Positions 1 through 8,728 of a stretch of DNA of 64,000 bases are shown in pieces. Location: contig NZ_LZIC01000027.1 of NCBI RefSeq assembly GCF_001667185.1, positions 62,001-126,000 of the forward strand. The letters run 5' to 3'. Position numbers and translations under genes: made by a program. This DNA is from Mycobacterium sp. 852002-50816_SCH5313054-b (lineage in GTDB: Bacteria; Actinomycetota; Actinomycetes; Mycobacteriales; Mycobacteriaceae). The stretch's first letter is position 1; the number at the start of each line of letters is the position of its first letter. The notes under the pieces were generated by a model. The model did not search any database. It saw only the letters and a program-made list of their open reading frames with translations, and was not told the origin of the DNA.

Positions 1-797
1 TCGGTGAATCGGCGCACCGAGCGGCGCAGCAGCTGGGCCTGCCGGCGGCCCATGTCGAGGGCCTCGGCGGTGCCCAGCCAGAACAGGTCTTCCTCGCCGG
101 GTCGCAGCAGTTGCCGCGCCGTCGAGCCGTCGTCGGTCACGGCGAGCCCGCGCACGACGGCCACCGGCAGCGCGGTGAGTTTGCCCTTGACCAGATCGGC
201 GGCGGCCGCGACCTCGTCGGCGATCGCGATCTCGGTGACGAGCAGTTCGTTGCCGTGCCGGTCGACGGCTCCGGCATAGCCGTGCAGCACCCGCAGGCCG
301 GCGGCGCCGACGGCCGCGTCGGTCTGGCCGTTGCGCCAGGCGCGGCCCATCGTGTCGGTGATGACGACGGCGACGTCGAGGCCGAGCCGCTCGCGCAGCG
401 CGGCGCGTAGCGCCGCCGCGCTGGCGTCGGGATCGACCGGCAGCAGCGCCAGCTCGTCGCGGCCGACGTTGGACCCGTCCACGCCCGCGGCGGCCTGGAC
501 CAGGCCGAGCCGGTTCTCGGTGATCAGGGTCTGGCCCTTGCGCGCCAGCACGCGCACCGCCTCGTCGTCGACGAGCTTGCGCCGCAGCCGATCGCGCTCC
601 TCGGGGTCCCGGGGGGCCGGCACCAGGCGCCCCTCGCACTTGGACACCACCTTGCTGGTGACCACCACGACGTCCCCGTCGCGCAGCCAGGGCGCCGCCG
701 CGGCGACGGCCGCGCCCAGGTCGTCCCCGGGCCGGAACTCGGGGAGCCCGGTGACGGGCAGGATCTCGACGGTGGCCCCGGTGCCGTGCTCGCTCAT
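1..797 (-). CDS. fbiB: FbiB, F420 gamma-glutamyl ligase (3'-truncated by the window edge)
   Basis: Coenzyme F420:L-glutamate ligase, which adds the poly-glutamate tail to F420-0. Only the first ~265 codons are present; the reading frame runs off the left edge. The visible part is the CofE-like ligase domain, with [14 protein letters not shown] near residue 45 and [15 protein letters not shown] near residue 145. The family's usual C-terminal FMN/nitroreductase-like half (about 448 aa in total in M. tuberculosis) must lie outside. The start ATG overlaps the fbiA stop as ATGA, so the two genes are translationally coupled. Confidence 0.95.
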   Translation of the reverse strand, partial: MSEHGTGATVEILPVTGLPEFRPGDDLGAAVAAAAPWLRDGDVVVVTSKVVSKCEGRLVPAPRDPEERDRLRRKLVDDEAVRVLARKGQTLITENRLGLVQAAAGVDGSNVGRDELALLPVDPDASAAALRAALRERLGLDVAVVITDTMGRAWRNGQTDAAVGAAGLRVLHGYAGAVDRHGNELLVTEIAIADEVAAAADLVKGKLTALPVAVVRGLAVTDDGSTARQLLRPGEEDLFWLGTAEALDMGRRQAQLLRRSVRRFT

Positions 798-1789
798 GCC
801 GCCACGCCCGCCAGCTCCAGCCCGGCCCTGACCATCTCGGCCGTCGCCTTCGGGTCGCTCATCAACAGCGGCACCGCGCGCACGGCGACCCCGTTGACGT
901 CGGCGTGGTCGCCCTCGTGGATCAGCCAGCAGTCCAGGATCCCGGTGGCCCGCCGCGACCCGAAATGCCGGCCGACCGCCTCCGCGGTGGACTCGACCCC
1001 GATCACGGACAGGCACGCATCGGCCATGCCGCGCAACGGCTTTCCGCCGATGATCGGGGAGTAGCCGACGACCGGGGCCTGGGCGGCGCGCAGCGCGCCG
1101 CGGATGCCGGGGACGGCCAGGATGGCCCCGACGCTGACGACCGGGTTGGACGGCGCCAGCAGGATGATATCGGCGTCGGCGATGGCCGCCACCGCTTCGG
1201 CTGCGGCGCTGGCCTTTTCGGCGCCGACGAACGCGAAGCTGTGCGTTGGCACCTGCGCCCGGTAGCGCACCCACCATTCCTGGAAGTGGATCGCCCGACG
1301 GCTGTCGTCGGCCGGATCGGTGATCACCACATGCGTTTCGCAGCGGTCGTCGGTGGCCGGCAGCAGCCGCGCGCCCGGCTGCCAGCGATCGCACAACGCG
1401 GTGGTGATCTGCGACAGCGGGTAGCCCGCGTTGAGCATCTGGGTGCGCACCAGGTGGGTGCCCAGGTCGCGATCGCCGAGCTGGAACCAGTCGGGCTGCA
1501 CGCCGTAGCGCGCCAATTCCTCCTTGGCGTGCCATGTTTCGTCGCGGTGCCCCCACCCTCGCTCCGGGTCCACGCCTCCACCTAAGGTGTACATGCAGGT
1601 GTCCAAATCCGGACAGACGCGCAACCCGTGGATCCAGGCGTCATCGCCGACGTTGACGACCGCGGTCAGCTCGTGGCTGTCGGTGCGTGGGCCCTGTTGC
1701 GTTTCAAACTGACCCAGCCCGAACAGCTGTTGAACCCCCAGCAGGAACCGGGCGCCGCCAACCCCACCGGCCAGAACCGTGACCTTCAC
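794..1789 (-). CDS. fbiA: FbiA, F420 precursor transferase (CofD family)
   Basis: Joins the phospho-(enol)pyruvate/lactyl moiety to FO to make the F420-0 precursor. The protein is 331 aa, the family length, and opens with the CofD glycine-rich motif [11 protein letters not shown] at about residues 8-18; [13 protein letters not shown] near the middle is typical of the fold. I chose the GTG at 1789 because it gives VKVTVLAGG at the N-terminus; the longer upstream frame adds 24 residues with no family likeness. It is the first gene of fbiA-fbiB and divergent from whiB2, with about 290 bp between them. Confidence 0.95.
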   Translation of the reverse strand: MKVTVLAGGVGGARFLLGVQQLFGLGQFETQQGPRTDSHELTAVVNVGDDAWIHGLRVCPDLDTCMYTLGGGVDPERGWGHRDETWHAKEELARYGVQPDWFQLGDRDLGTHLVRTQMLNAGYPLSQITTALCDRWQPGARLLPATDDRCETHVVITDPADDSRRAIHFQEWWVRYRAQVPTHSFAFVGAEKASAAAEAVAAIADADIILLAPSNPVVSVGAILAVPGIRGALRAAQAPVVGYSPIIGGKPLRGMADACLSVIGVESTAEAVGRHFGSRRATGILDCWLIHEGDHADVNGVAVRAVPLLMSDPKATAEMVRAGLELAGVAA

Positions 1790-1996
1790 TTGACCTTCAC
1801 AGGGCTCGACAGTACTGCCCGTGATGCGACTGTGACGGACACGCCGAAGGCCCAAAAACAACGGAAACGCCGGAATTTGGTCACGAGATGATATGGAAAT
1901 GCGCCGAAACGCTTGACCAGGCAGATCAACCCGTGTCTAATCACATCAGTGTCATTTCCCGGTTGGCCGGCCGATTCCGGTGTCGCAGACCGAGAT

Positions 1997-2012
1997 TCGA
2001 TCACATGTTCGA
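1997..2012. promoter_or_regulatory. LexA-like SOS box upstream of whiB2
   Basis: TCGATCACATGTTCGA fits the mycobacterial/Gram-positive SOS operator TCGAAC-N4-GTTCGA with a single mismatch (T for A at position 5). It lies about 70 bp before the whiB2 start codon, in the fbiA/whiB2 divergent promoter region. LexA binding is inferred from the motif alone. Confidence 0.5.
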
Positions 2013-2082
2013 ATTGTCTGTACATCAGAACAGTGGGAACACACTCACTCTCTCAAATCAAAGCTGAGGAGGCGGACGAAGC

Positions 2083-2448
2083 ATGTCTTATGAGCACCTT
2101 CGGGGCGTTATGACAGGCACACCGCAGACCATGATCGGCTCGGCGCCGGCGGCACCGGTCCGTCCGCACCTGACTGTGGTTCCCGACGCCCCAGTCGCTT
2201 TCGAGCCCGAGCCCCTGCCGCCGGCGACGCCGGATCAGTGGCAGGACCGCGCGCTGTGCGCGCAGACCGATCCCGAGGCCTTCTTCCCGGAGAAGGGCGG
2301 CTCCACCCGCGAGGCAAAGAAGATCTGCCTGGGTTGCGAGGTTCGCCACGAGTGCCTCGAGTACGCCCTGGCGCACGACGAGCGCTTCGGCATCTGGGGT
2401 GGTCTGTCGGAACGGGAGCGCCGCCGCCTCAAGCGCGGCATCATCTGA
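2083..2448 (+). CDS. whiB2: WhiB2, iron-sulfur WhiB-family transcription factor
   Basis: Essential regulator of cell division and septation in mycobacteria (WhmD in M. smegmatis). The 121-aa product has the four cluster cysteines at residues 59, 82, 85 and 91 (C...CxxC...C), the GIWGG turn at 103-107 and the basic tail RERRRLKRGII. The start is set by GAGGAGG at 2066-2072, 10 nt before the ATG. This gives a longer N-terminus than the 89 aa annotated in M. tuberculosis, closer to WhmD. The promoter carries the LexA-like box at 1997-2012. Confidence 0.95.
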   Translation: MSYEHLRGVMTGTPQTMIGSAPAAPVRPHLTVVPDAPVAFEPEPLPPATPDQWQDRALCAQTDPEAFFPEKGGSTREAKKICLGCEVRHECLEYALAHDERFGIWGGLSERERRRLKRGII

Positions 2449-2457
2449 CGCGCGACG

Positions 2458-2880
2458 CTATTCGTCGTCGATCGTGGGGTCGATGACCGAGGGCTCGACG
2501 TCCAGGTAGATGGCCACCTGGGCCACCAGGATTTCGTGCAACAACTCGCCAAGTTCGTCGGTGTCCTTGGCCCGCCGCTCAATCGGCTTGCGGAACAAGA
2601 CAATTCGTGCCCGCGTTGCGTTGCCTCGGACGTCGACGCCGGCCGGGATCAACCGGGCGAGCGCGATCGGCCCGTCGGCGATGACCTCCGGCGGCCACTG
2701 CACGCTCTCGGGGTCCTTGGCGGCGATCCGCGGGATCTCGTCGACGGCCACGTCCAGTTCGGACACCCGCTCCTGCCAGCGCCGCTCGATCGGTTCGTAG
2801 GCCTCCAGCACCGCCATGTCGAACCGCTCGGCGCGGCTGCGCCATCCGGGCACGGTCGGCGGCAGCAGCGGACCGCGCAT
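2458..2880 (-). CDS. Zincin-like protein of the Rv3259 family, degenerate metal site
   Basis: A 140-aa protein matching the Rv3259 type (metallopeptidase-like, PF06262-related by family knowledge). Where that fold carries HExxH, this protein has H115-E116-I-L-V119, so the second zinc histidine is missing; peptidase activity is doubtful. I chose the ATG at 2880, which starts MRGPLLPPTVPGW as in M. tuberculosis; an in-frame ATG at 2988 would add 36 Arg/Ser-rich residues and has no clear ribosome site. Convergent with whiB2 (10 bp apart) and divergent from the DUF3499 gene. Function unknown. Confidence 0.8.
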   Translation of the reverse strand: MRGPLLPPTVPGWRSRAERFDMAVLEAYEPIERRWQERVSELDVAVDEIPRIAAKDPESVQWPPEVIADGPIALARLIPAGVDVRGNATRARIVLFRKPIERRAKDTDELGELLHEILVAQVAIYLDVEPSVIDPTIDDE

Positions 2881-3052
2881 ATCTCGGCCGCGTCGCGACC
2901 CTCGGTAGGAAGCCGACCGGCGCCCCGACCGATGGCTGTGCGGGGAGCCGCCGGATTCGCCCACGCGCCGATGGTAACGGTTGTACATCGCGGGTCGAGC
3001 GGATGCGCGTGTCCGGCGCTTGCGTGGCGTTTGCGCACGATAGCCTTTCGGC

Positions 3053-3505
3053 GTGAACGTTCCCCGTCGCTGTTGCCGGCCCGGGTGTCCGCACTACGCC
3101 GTGGCGACCTTGACGTTCGTCTACTCGGACTCGACGGCGGTGGTGGGCCCGCTCGCCACCGCGCGCGAACCGCACTCCTGGGACCTGTGCGTCGGCCACG
3201 CCAGCCGGATCACCGCACCCCGCGGCTGGGACCTCGTGCGCCACGCCGGGCCCCTTCTTTCTGAGCCCGCCCACCCTGACGAGGACGACCTGGTCGCCCT
3301 CGCCGACGCGGTGCGCGAGGGGCGGCCGCGCGATGGGGGCCGGCCCCATCCGAGTGCCGGCGCGCCCCTGAACGGCTTTTCCGATCCCCACATTCACGCC
3401 GGAGCCCAGGCCACCGCGCCGAGCAGCGGGCTGCTCGCGCCGCCTGAGCCCCGCTCCGGTCGCCGCCGCGGACATCTTCGGGTGTTGCCGGACCCTGCCG
3501 AGTAA
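3053..3505 (+). CDS. DUF3499 family protein (Rv3258c-like)
   Basis: A 150-aa actinobacterial protein of unknown function. C7, C8 and C12 near the N-terminus and C46-V-G-H49 look like a small zinc ribbon; the Gly/Pro/Ala-rich C-terminal half appears disordered. It starts at GTG 3053, about 170 bp from the divergent Rv3259-type gene, and precedes manB by 74 bp. The gene's placement between whiB2 and the mannose genes is conserved in mycobacteria. Confidence 0.85.
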   Translation: MNVPRRCCRPGCPHYAVATLTFVYSDSTAVVGPLATAREPHSWDLCVGHASRITAPRGWDLVRHAGPLLSEPAHPDEDDLVALADAVREGRPRDGGRPHPSAGAPLNGFSDPHIHAGAQATAPSSGLLAPPEPRSGRRRGHLRVLPDPAE

Positions 3506-3579
3506 CCCGCCGCAGGGTTTTTCCCGGGCCGATAGGCTGACGCCAAGAGCCCCACTGTCAGGAGCGTCAGGAGTTTCGC

Positions 3580-4959
3580 ATGTCACGGTCCGCCGCGACC
3601 GTTCGCCGCGTCGTCAAGGCCTACGACGTCCGCGGGCTGGTCGGTGAGGAGCTCGACGAGTCGCTGGTCGCCGATCTGGGCGCCGCGTTCGGCGCGTTGA
3701 TGCGCGCCGAGGGGGCCCGGCAGGTGGCGCTCGGCCACGACATGCGGGACAGTTCGCCGGCGCTGGCCGCGGCCTTCGCGCGCGGGGTGCTGGGCCAGGG
3801 CCTGGACGTGGTCCGGATCGGCTTGGCGTCCACCGATCAGCTCTATTTCGCCTCCGGACTGCTGGACTGCCCGGGCGCCATGTTCACCGCGAGCCACAAC
3901 CCGGCGGCCTACAACGGCATCAAGCTGTGCCGGGCCGGCGCCAAACCGGTCGGGGCGGACACCGGGCTGAGCACCATCAGCGACGACGTGATCGCCGGGG
4001 TCCCGGCGTACGACGGCCCCCCGGGCAGCGCCACCGATCGCGACGTGCTGGCCGACTACGGGACGTTCCTGCGTTCGCTGGTGGACACCTCCGGGCTGCG
4101 TCCGCTGCGGGTGGCCGTGGACGCCGGCAACGGGATGGCCGGCCACACCGCCCCGGCCGTGCTGGGCGCGATCGACTCGATGACCCTACTGCCGTTGTAC
4201 TTCGAACTCGACGGGTCGTTCCCCAATCACGAGGCCAACCCGCTCGACCCGGCCAACCTGGTGGACCTGCAGAAATTCGTCGGCGCCGTCGGTGCGGATA
4301 TCGGGCTGGCCTTCGACGGGGACGCCGACCGGTGCTTCGTGGTCGACGAGCGCGGGGAGCTGGTGTCGCCGTCGACGGTGACCGGCCTGGTGGCCGCCCG
4401 GGAGCTGGGCCGGGAGATCGGCGCCATGATCATCCACAACGTGATCACCTCCCGCGCGGTGCCCGAACTGGTCACCGAGCGCGGCGGCACCCCGCTGCGC
4501 TCGCGGGTCGGCCACTCCTATATCAAGGCGCTGATGGCCGACACCGGCGCGATCTTTGGCGGGGAGCATTCCGCGCACTATTACTTCCGGGATTTCTGGG
4601 GCGCCGACTCCGGGATGCTGGCGGCGCTGCACGTGCTGGCCGCCCTCGGCGAGCACGAACGGCCGCTCTCGGAGCTGACCGCCGACTACCAGCGTTACGA
4701 GTCGTCCGGCGAGATCAACTTCACGGTGGCCGACGCGTCGTATTGTGTGGACACGGTGTTGAAATCGTTCGGCACCCGGATTCAGTCCATCGATCACCTG
4801 GACGGGGTGACGGTCGATTTGGGCGACGGCAGCTGGTTCAACCTGCGCAGCTCGAACACCGAGCCGTTGCTGCGGCTCAACGTGGAGGGCCGCACCACCG
4901 AGGACGTCGACGCCGTCGTCGCCCAGGTCCGCGCCGAGATCGCCGGGACCACACCGTGA
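3580..4959 (+). CDS. manB: Phosphomannomutase/phosphoglucomutase (pmmA)
   Basis: Interconverts mannose-6-phosphate and mannose-1-phosphate, feeding GDP-mannose, PIM, LAM and mannan synthesis. The 459-aa protein has the phosphoserine loop FTASHNP (S105), the Mg2+ loop FDGDADR near residue 245, the sugar loop GGEHSAHYYF near 326 and the phosphate-binding RSSNTEP near 423. CAGGAG at 3568-3573 supports this ATG. Its stop overlaps the next gene's start (GTGA), so manB, the SIS-like gene and manA form a tight operon. Confidence 0.95.
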   Translation: MSRSAATVRRVVKAYDVRGLVGEELDESLVADLGAAFGALMRAEGARQVALGHDMRDSSPALAAAFARGVLGQGLDVVRIGLASTDQLYFASGLLDCPGAMFTASHNPAAYNGIKLCRAGAKPVGADTGLSTISDDVIAGVPAYDGPPGSATDRDVLADYGTFLRSLVDTSGLRPLRVAVDAGNGMAGHTAPAVLGAIDSMTLLPLYFELDGSFPNHEANPLDPANLVDLQKFVGAVGADIGLAFDGDADRCFVVDERGELVSPSTVTGLVAARELGREIGAMIIHNVITSRAVPELVTERGGTPLRSRVGHSYIKALMADTGAIFGGEHSAHYYFRDFWGADSGMLAALHVLAALGEHERPLSELTADYQRYESSGEINFTVADASYCVDTVLKSFGTRIQSIDHLDGVTVDLGDGSWFNLRSSNTEPLLRLNVEGRTTEDVDAVVAQVRAEIAGTTP

Positions 4960-6056
4960 ACGCCACCGCGGCGATCGACCTCGAAGACGCCCAGGGCCTG
5001 CTCGCGGCCGACACCGACGGCCTGTTGCGGGCGGCGTCGTCGGCGGGCGCGCAGGTCCGCGCGATCGCCGCCGCCACCGACGAGGGCGCACTCGACTCGC
5101 TGCGGGCCGACGGCCGCGCGCGCAGCGTGATCTGGGTGGCCGGCCGCGGGACGGCCCGCACCGCCGGCGCCCTGCTGGCCGCGACGGTGGGTGGGGTGGC
5201 CGCCGAACCGATCGTGGTCGCCGGCGAGGCACCGCAATGGGTCGGCCCGCTGGACGTGCTGGTGGTCGCGGGTGACGATCCCGGCGATCCCGCGCTGGTC
5301 GCCGCCGCCGCGACCGGCGTGCGCCGGGGCGCGCGGGTGGTCGTGGTCGCCCCGTACGAGGGCCCGCTGCGCGACTCCACGGCCGGGCGCGCCGCCGTGC
5401 TGGAGCCGCGGGTCTGGGTGCCCGACGCGTTGGGGCTGTGCCGTTACCTCGCCGCGGGCCTGGCCGTCCTGGGCATCGTCGACCCCCGGCCTGGCGGACA
5501 GGACCTGGGTCCGCTCGCCGACGCGCTCGATGCCGAGGCGCTGCGCAACAGCGCCGCCCGCCAGCTGTTCACCAATCCCGCCAAGACGATCGCCGCCCGG
5601 ATAGCCGGCTGCAAGGCGGCGCTGGCGGGCGATTGCGCGGCCACGCTGGCGCTGGCCTGGCACGGCAGCTCGGTGCTGCTGCGGCTCGCCCACGAGGTGG
5701 TCGCCGCCACCGGGTTGGCGGATGCCGTGCTGGCGCTGCGGGCGGCGGCGAACACGAGCGACGGGGCGGGGGACGACCTCTTCCACGACGAGGAGATCGA
5801 CGGGCCGCGGCCCGAGCGGCTGCGGGTGCTGGCGCTGACCCTGTCGGCCGAACAGACGGTGGTGGCCGCCCGGACCGCGGGGCTCGACGACGTGTACCTG
5901 CTCGCCGCCGAGGATGTTCCCGACGGACCCGGCGGCTCGGCCGGTTCGACGGTTGCGCCGGCGTTGGGGGGCGCCATCAGCGCCGAGGAGCAACTGGCAG
6001 TATTGGCCGTTCGGCTCGAGATGGCCGCGGTTTACATGCGACTGGTGCGGGGATAG
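4956..6056 (+). CDS. SIS/phosphosugar isomerase-like protein (Rv3256c/TobH type)
   Basis: A 366-aa protein resembling the SIS or phosphoglucose-isomerase fold, between the two mannose genes. The GTG start overlaps the manB stop. Ala/Val-rich segments and a C-terminal HDEEIDGPRPERLRVLALTL stretch are visible, but I see no clear catalytic motif. The context suggests a phosphosugar substrate or a regulatory role in mannose metabolism; that is inference. manA follows after only 8 bp. Confidence 0.8.
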   Translation: MNATAAIDLEDAQGLLAADTDGLLRAASSAGAQVRAIAAATDEGALDSLRADGRARSVIWVAGRGTARTAGALLAATVGGVAAEPIVVAGEAPQWVGPLDVLVVAGDDPGDPALVAAAATGVRRGARVVVVAPYEGPLRDSTAGRAAVLEPRVWVPDALGLCRYLAAGLAVLGIVDPRPGGQDLGPLADALDAEALRNSAARQLFTNPAKTIAARIAGCKAALAGDCAATLALAWHGSSVLLRLAHEVVAATGLADAVLALRAAANTSDGAGDDLFHDEEIDGPRPERLRVLALTLSAEQTVVAARTAGLDDVYLLAAEDVPDGPGGSAGSTVAPALGGAISAEEQLAVLAVRLEMAAVYMRLVRG

Positions 6057-6064
6057 ATAAACAA

Positions 6065-7291
6065 GTGGAACTGCTTCGCGGGGCCTTGAGGACGTACGCC
6101 TGGGGATCGCGCACCGCCCTTGCGGAATTCACCGGGCGCACGGTTCCGGCGGCCCACCCGGAGGCCGAGCTCTGGTTCGGTGCACACCCCGGCGACCCGG
6201 CCTGGCTGGAAACGGACACGGGTGAAGTCTCGTTGCTCGAGGCCCTGGTCGCCGACCCGGAGGGACAGCTCGGCGCGGGGTCGCGCGCCCGGTTCGGGGA
6301 CGTGCTCCCGTTCTTGGTCAAGGTGCTGGCCGCCGACGAGCCGCTGTCGCTGCAGGCGCATCCGAGCGCCGAGCAGGCGGTCGAGGGCTACCTGCGTGAG
6401 GAGCGACTGGGCATTCCGGTGTCCTCGCCGTTGCGCAACTACCGCGACACCTCTCACAAGCCGGAGTTGTTGGTGGCGCTGCAGTCGTTCGAGGCGCTGG
6501 CCGGATTTCGTCAGGCGTCGGCGACCATCGAGTTGCTGCGCGCGCTTTCCGTCTCCGACCTCGACCCCTACATCGACCTGCTGAACGACCAATCCGACGC
6601 CGACGGTCTGCGCGCGCTGTTCACCACGTGGATCACCGCCCCGCAGCCCGATATCGACGTGCTGGTGCCCGCCGTGCTGGACGGCGCCATCCAGTACGTC
6701 AGCTCCGGCGCAACGGAATTCGCGGCCGAGGCCAAGACGGTGCTGGAGCTCGGCGAACGCTATCCCGGTGACGCCGGCGTGCTGGCGGCGTTGTTGCTCA
6801 ACCGCATCACCCTGGCCCCGGGCGAGGCCATCTTCGTGTCGGCGGGCAACCTGCACACCTATCTGCGCGGCTTCGCGGTCGAGGTGATGGCCAACTCCGA
6901 CAACGTGTTACGCGGCGGGCTCACCCCCAAACACGTCGACGTGCCAGAGCTGTTGCGGGTGCTGGACTTCACCCCCACCACCGAGGCGCAACTGCGCCCG
7001 CACGTCCGCCGTGAGGGGTTCGGCCGGATCTACGAGACGCCGACCGCCGAGTTCGCCGTCGCGGTCCTGGCGCTCGACGGCGAGTACCTCGGCCACGAGG
7101 TCGACGCGACGTGCAGCCACGAGGGCCCGCAAATCCTGTTGTGCAGCGAGGGCTGCGTGACGGTGCACGCCAAGTCCGCAACGCTCACCCTGGAACGGGG
7201 GATGGCCGCCTGGGTGGCGGCCGACGACGGGCCCATCCGGCTGGTCGCGCGCGAGCCCGCCAGGCTGTTCAGGTCGACCGTAGGGCTGTGA
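6065..7291 (+). CDS. manA: Mannose-6-phosphate isomerase, class I
   Basis: Zinc enzyme converting fructose-6-phosphate to mannose-6-phosphate, the step before manB. The 408-aa length equals the M. tuberculosis ManA. Type I zinc ligands are recognisable: LQAHPSAEQA near residue 96, KPELLVAL near 138 and GNLHTYLRG near 263. The GTG at 6065 is the start that yields VELLRGALRTYAWGS. The 3' end overlaps the convergent flavin monooxygenase gene by 23 bp. Confidence 0.95.
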   Translation: MELLRGALRTYAWGSRTALAEFTGRTVPAAHPEAELWFGAHPGDPAWLETDTGEVSLLEALVADPEGQLGAGSRARFGDVLPFLVKVLAADEPLSLQAHPSAEQAVEGYLREERLGIPVSSPLRNYRDTSHKPELLVALQSFEALAGFRQASATIELLRALSVSDLDPYIDLLNDQSDADGLRALFTTWITAPQPDIDVLVPAVLDGAIQYVSSGATEFAAEAKTVLELGERYPGDAGVLAALLLNRITLAPGEAIFVSAGNLHTYLRGFAVEVMANSDNVLRGGLTPKHVDVPELLRVLDFTPTTEAQLRPHVRREGFGRIYETPTAEFAVAVLALDGEYLGHEVDATCSHEGPQILLCSEGCVTVHAKSATLTLERGMAAWVAADDGPIRLVAREPARLFRSTVGL

Positions 7292-8669
7292 CGGGCGAGC
7301 GCCCGGCTTCCCGGCGCTCGCGCAGCCACAGCCGCATGTTGTGCGCCATGGTGCGCCCGATGATCCGCGGCGGCGGGACCATGTACAGGCTGTCCAGGAG
7401 CGAGAACCGGCGCAGAAACCACTCGGCCAGAACGGGATCGGTTTCGGCGGCCCCGAGAAATTGGTCGAAGAGCGCGCCGGACGGCCGCCACCACCACGGG
7501 GCGGTTCCCTTGGGCTCGGCGTGGTGGAAGGTGACGTCGCCGATGGCGTTCATGATCCACACCGGATACGTGGTCTTGGCGGTGGCCCGATTCAGCTCGC
7601 GCGCGAGGTCGTCGGATTGCAGCGCCCGCCGCAGATGACCGGCCTGCAGCGACGTCATCGTCATGCCCTGCCCGAAGGTGGGGTTGAAGCTGGCCACGGC
7701 GTCACCGAACGGGACGATGCCGGCCGGGAAGCGGTCCAGCTTGTGGTAGCGGCGCCACTTGCTGGCCGGAAACGCGTGAAAAGCCGGCTCGCCGAAGGGT
7801 TCTGCCCGCGCCAGCGCGGCATTGAAATGTGCGGGCAGCAGCTTGTCGGCCAGCGCGAGCATCTCCGGGAACGTTCTGGGCGGTTTGGCGTCGGCCACGC
7901 CGAACGTGGTCAGCACCCAAACGCGGTCCTCGTAGTGCAGCATGCCCAGCCCGAGCGACTCGTCGTGGGAGGCGCCGGCGACCACCACCTTCTCGGCGAT
8001 CACGCCCTCCGGCATGCGGAACTGGTGGGACGCGTAGTGGATGCCGATGTCGATGACGGCCTCGACCGGGCGCTCGAATCCCCACTGCTCCAACCACACC
8101 GGCAACCGGGTGCCCCGGCCCGCGGCGTCGACGACGAGGTCGGTGGGCACGAACTCCGGCTCGCCCCGGTCTTGGGGGTCCAGCAGCACACCGGTGACGC
8201 GCTGAAGCCCGCGGTCGTAGCGCGGTTCGGAAACGGAGCGCCGCACGATCTCGACGTTGTCGATGTCGCGCACCCGCCGGCGCAGCTGCCACTCCAGGTG
8301 TGGCCGGCTGGGCACGTAGGCGGTGAACTCGTCGCGCAGCGTGTGCCCCGTCCCGAGGACATGGCCCGCGGCGCCGAGGTGGATGCAGTCCGGCCGGTTC
8401 TCCAGCATGGGCACGCCCGCTGCCACCATGTCGGCCAGCAGGCCGGGAAACAGGCTCTCGAACTCCGCCGCCCCGCGCGCCATCAGCATGTGCAGATGCC
8501 GGTCCTGCGGGACGGCCGCGCGATTCGCCGGCGCGCCCGGCAACTCGTCGCGCTCGTAGACCGTCACCCGCGAGTAGCAATCGGACAGCACCCGTGCGGC
8601 ACACAAGCCCGCGATGCTTCCCCCGATGACCGCCGCGTGACCCCTTGCGTTCCCCCCGCTTCCCGCCAT
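7269..8669 (-). CDS. FAD-dependent monooxygenase-like protein (Rv3254 type)
   Basis: A 466-aa flavoprotein. VIGGSIAGLCAARVL at about residues 14-28 is the Rossmann FAD motif, VVDAAGRGTRLP is mid-protein, and the second FAD motif PFGDAVASFNPTFGQGM sits near residue 320, as in PHBH-type and squalene-epoxidase-like hydroxylases. The substrate is unknown. The 3' end overlaps manA; the 5' end is divergent from the amino-acid permease with 59 bp between them. Confidence 0.85.
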   Translation of the reverse strand: MAGSGGNARGHAAVIGGSIAGLCAARVLSDCYSRVTVYERDELPGAPANRAAVPQDRHLHMLMARGAAEFESLFPGLLADMVAAGVPMLENRPDCIHLGAAGHVLGTGHTLRDEFTAYVPSRPHLEWQLRRRVRDIDNVEIVRRSVSEPRYDRGLQRVTGVLLDPQDRGEPEFVPTDLVVDAAGRGTRLPVWLEQWGFERPVEAVIDIGIHYASHQFRMPEGVIAEKVVVAGASHDESLGLGMLHYEDRVWVLTTFGVADAKPPRTFPEMLALADKLLPAHFNAALARAEPFGEPAFHAFPASKWRRYHKLDRFPAGIVPFGDAVASFNPTFGQGMTMTSLQAGHLRRALQSDDLARELNRATAKTTYPVWIMNAIGDVTFHHAEPKGTAPWWWRPSGALFDQFLGAAETDPVLAEWFLRRFSLLDSLYMVPPPRIIGRTMAHNMRLWLRERREAGRSPVTALRST

Positions 8670-8728
8670 GCTCGCAGACTACCCAGTACTGTGCGGTCCA
8701 ACGGGCACATCGGGAAGGGGCCGGCCGA

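Noticed and set aside
1790..2082. Several small frames between fbiA and whiB2
   Set aside because: No ribosome sites or conserved features; the region is better explained as divergent promoter DNA.
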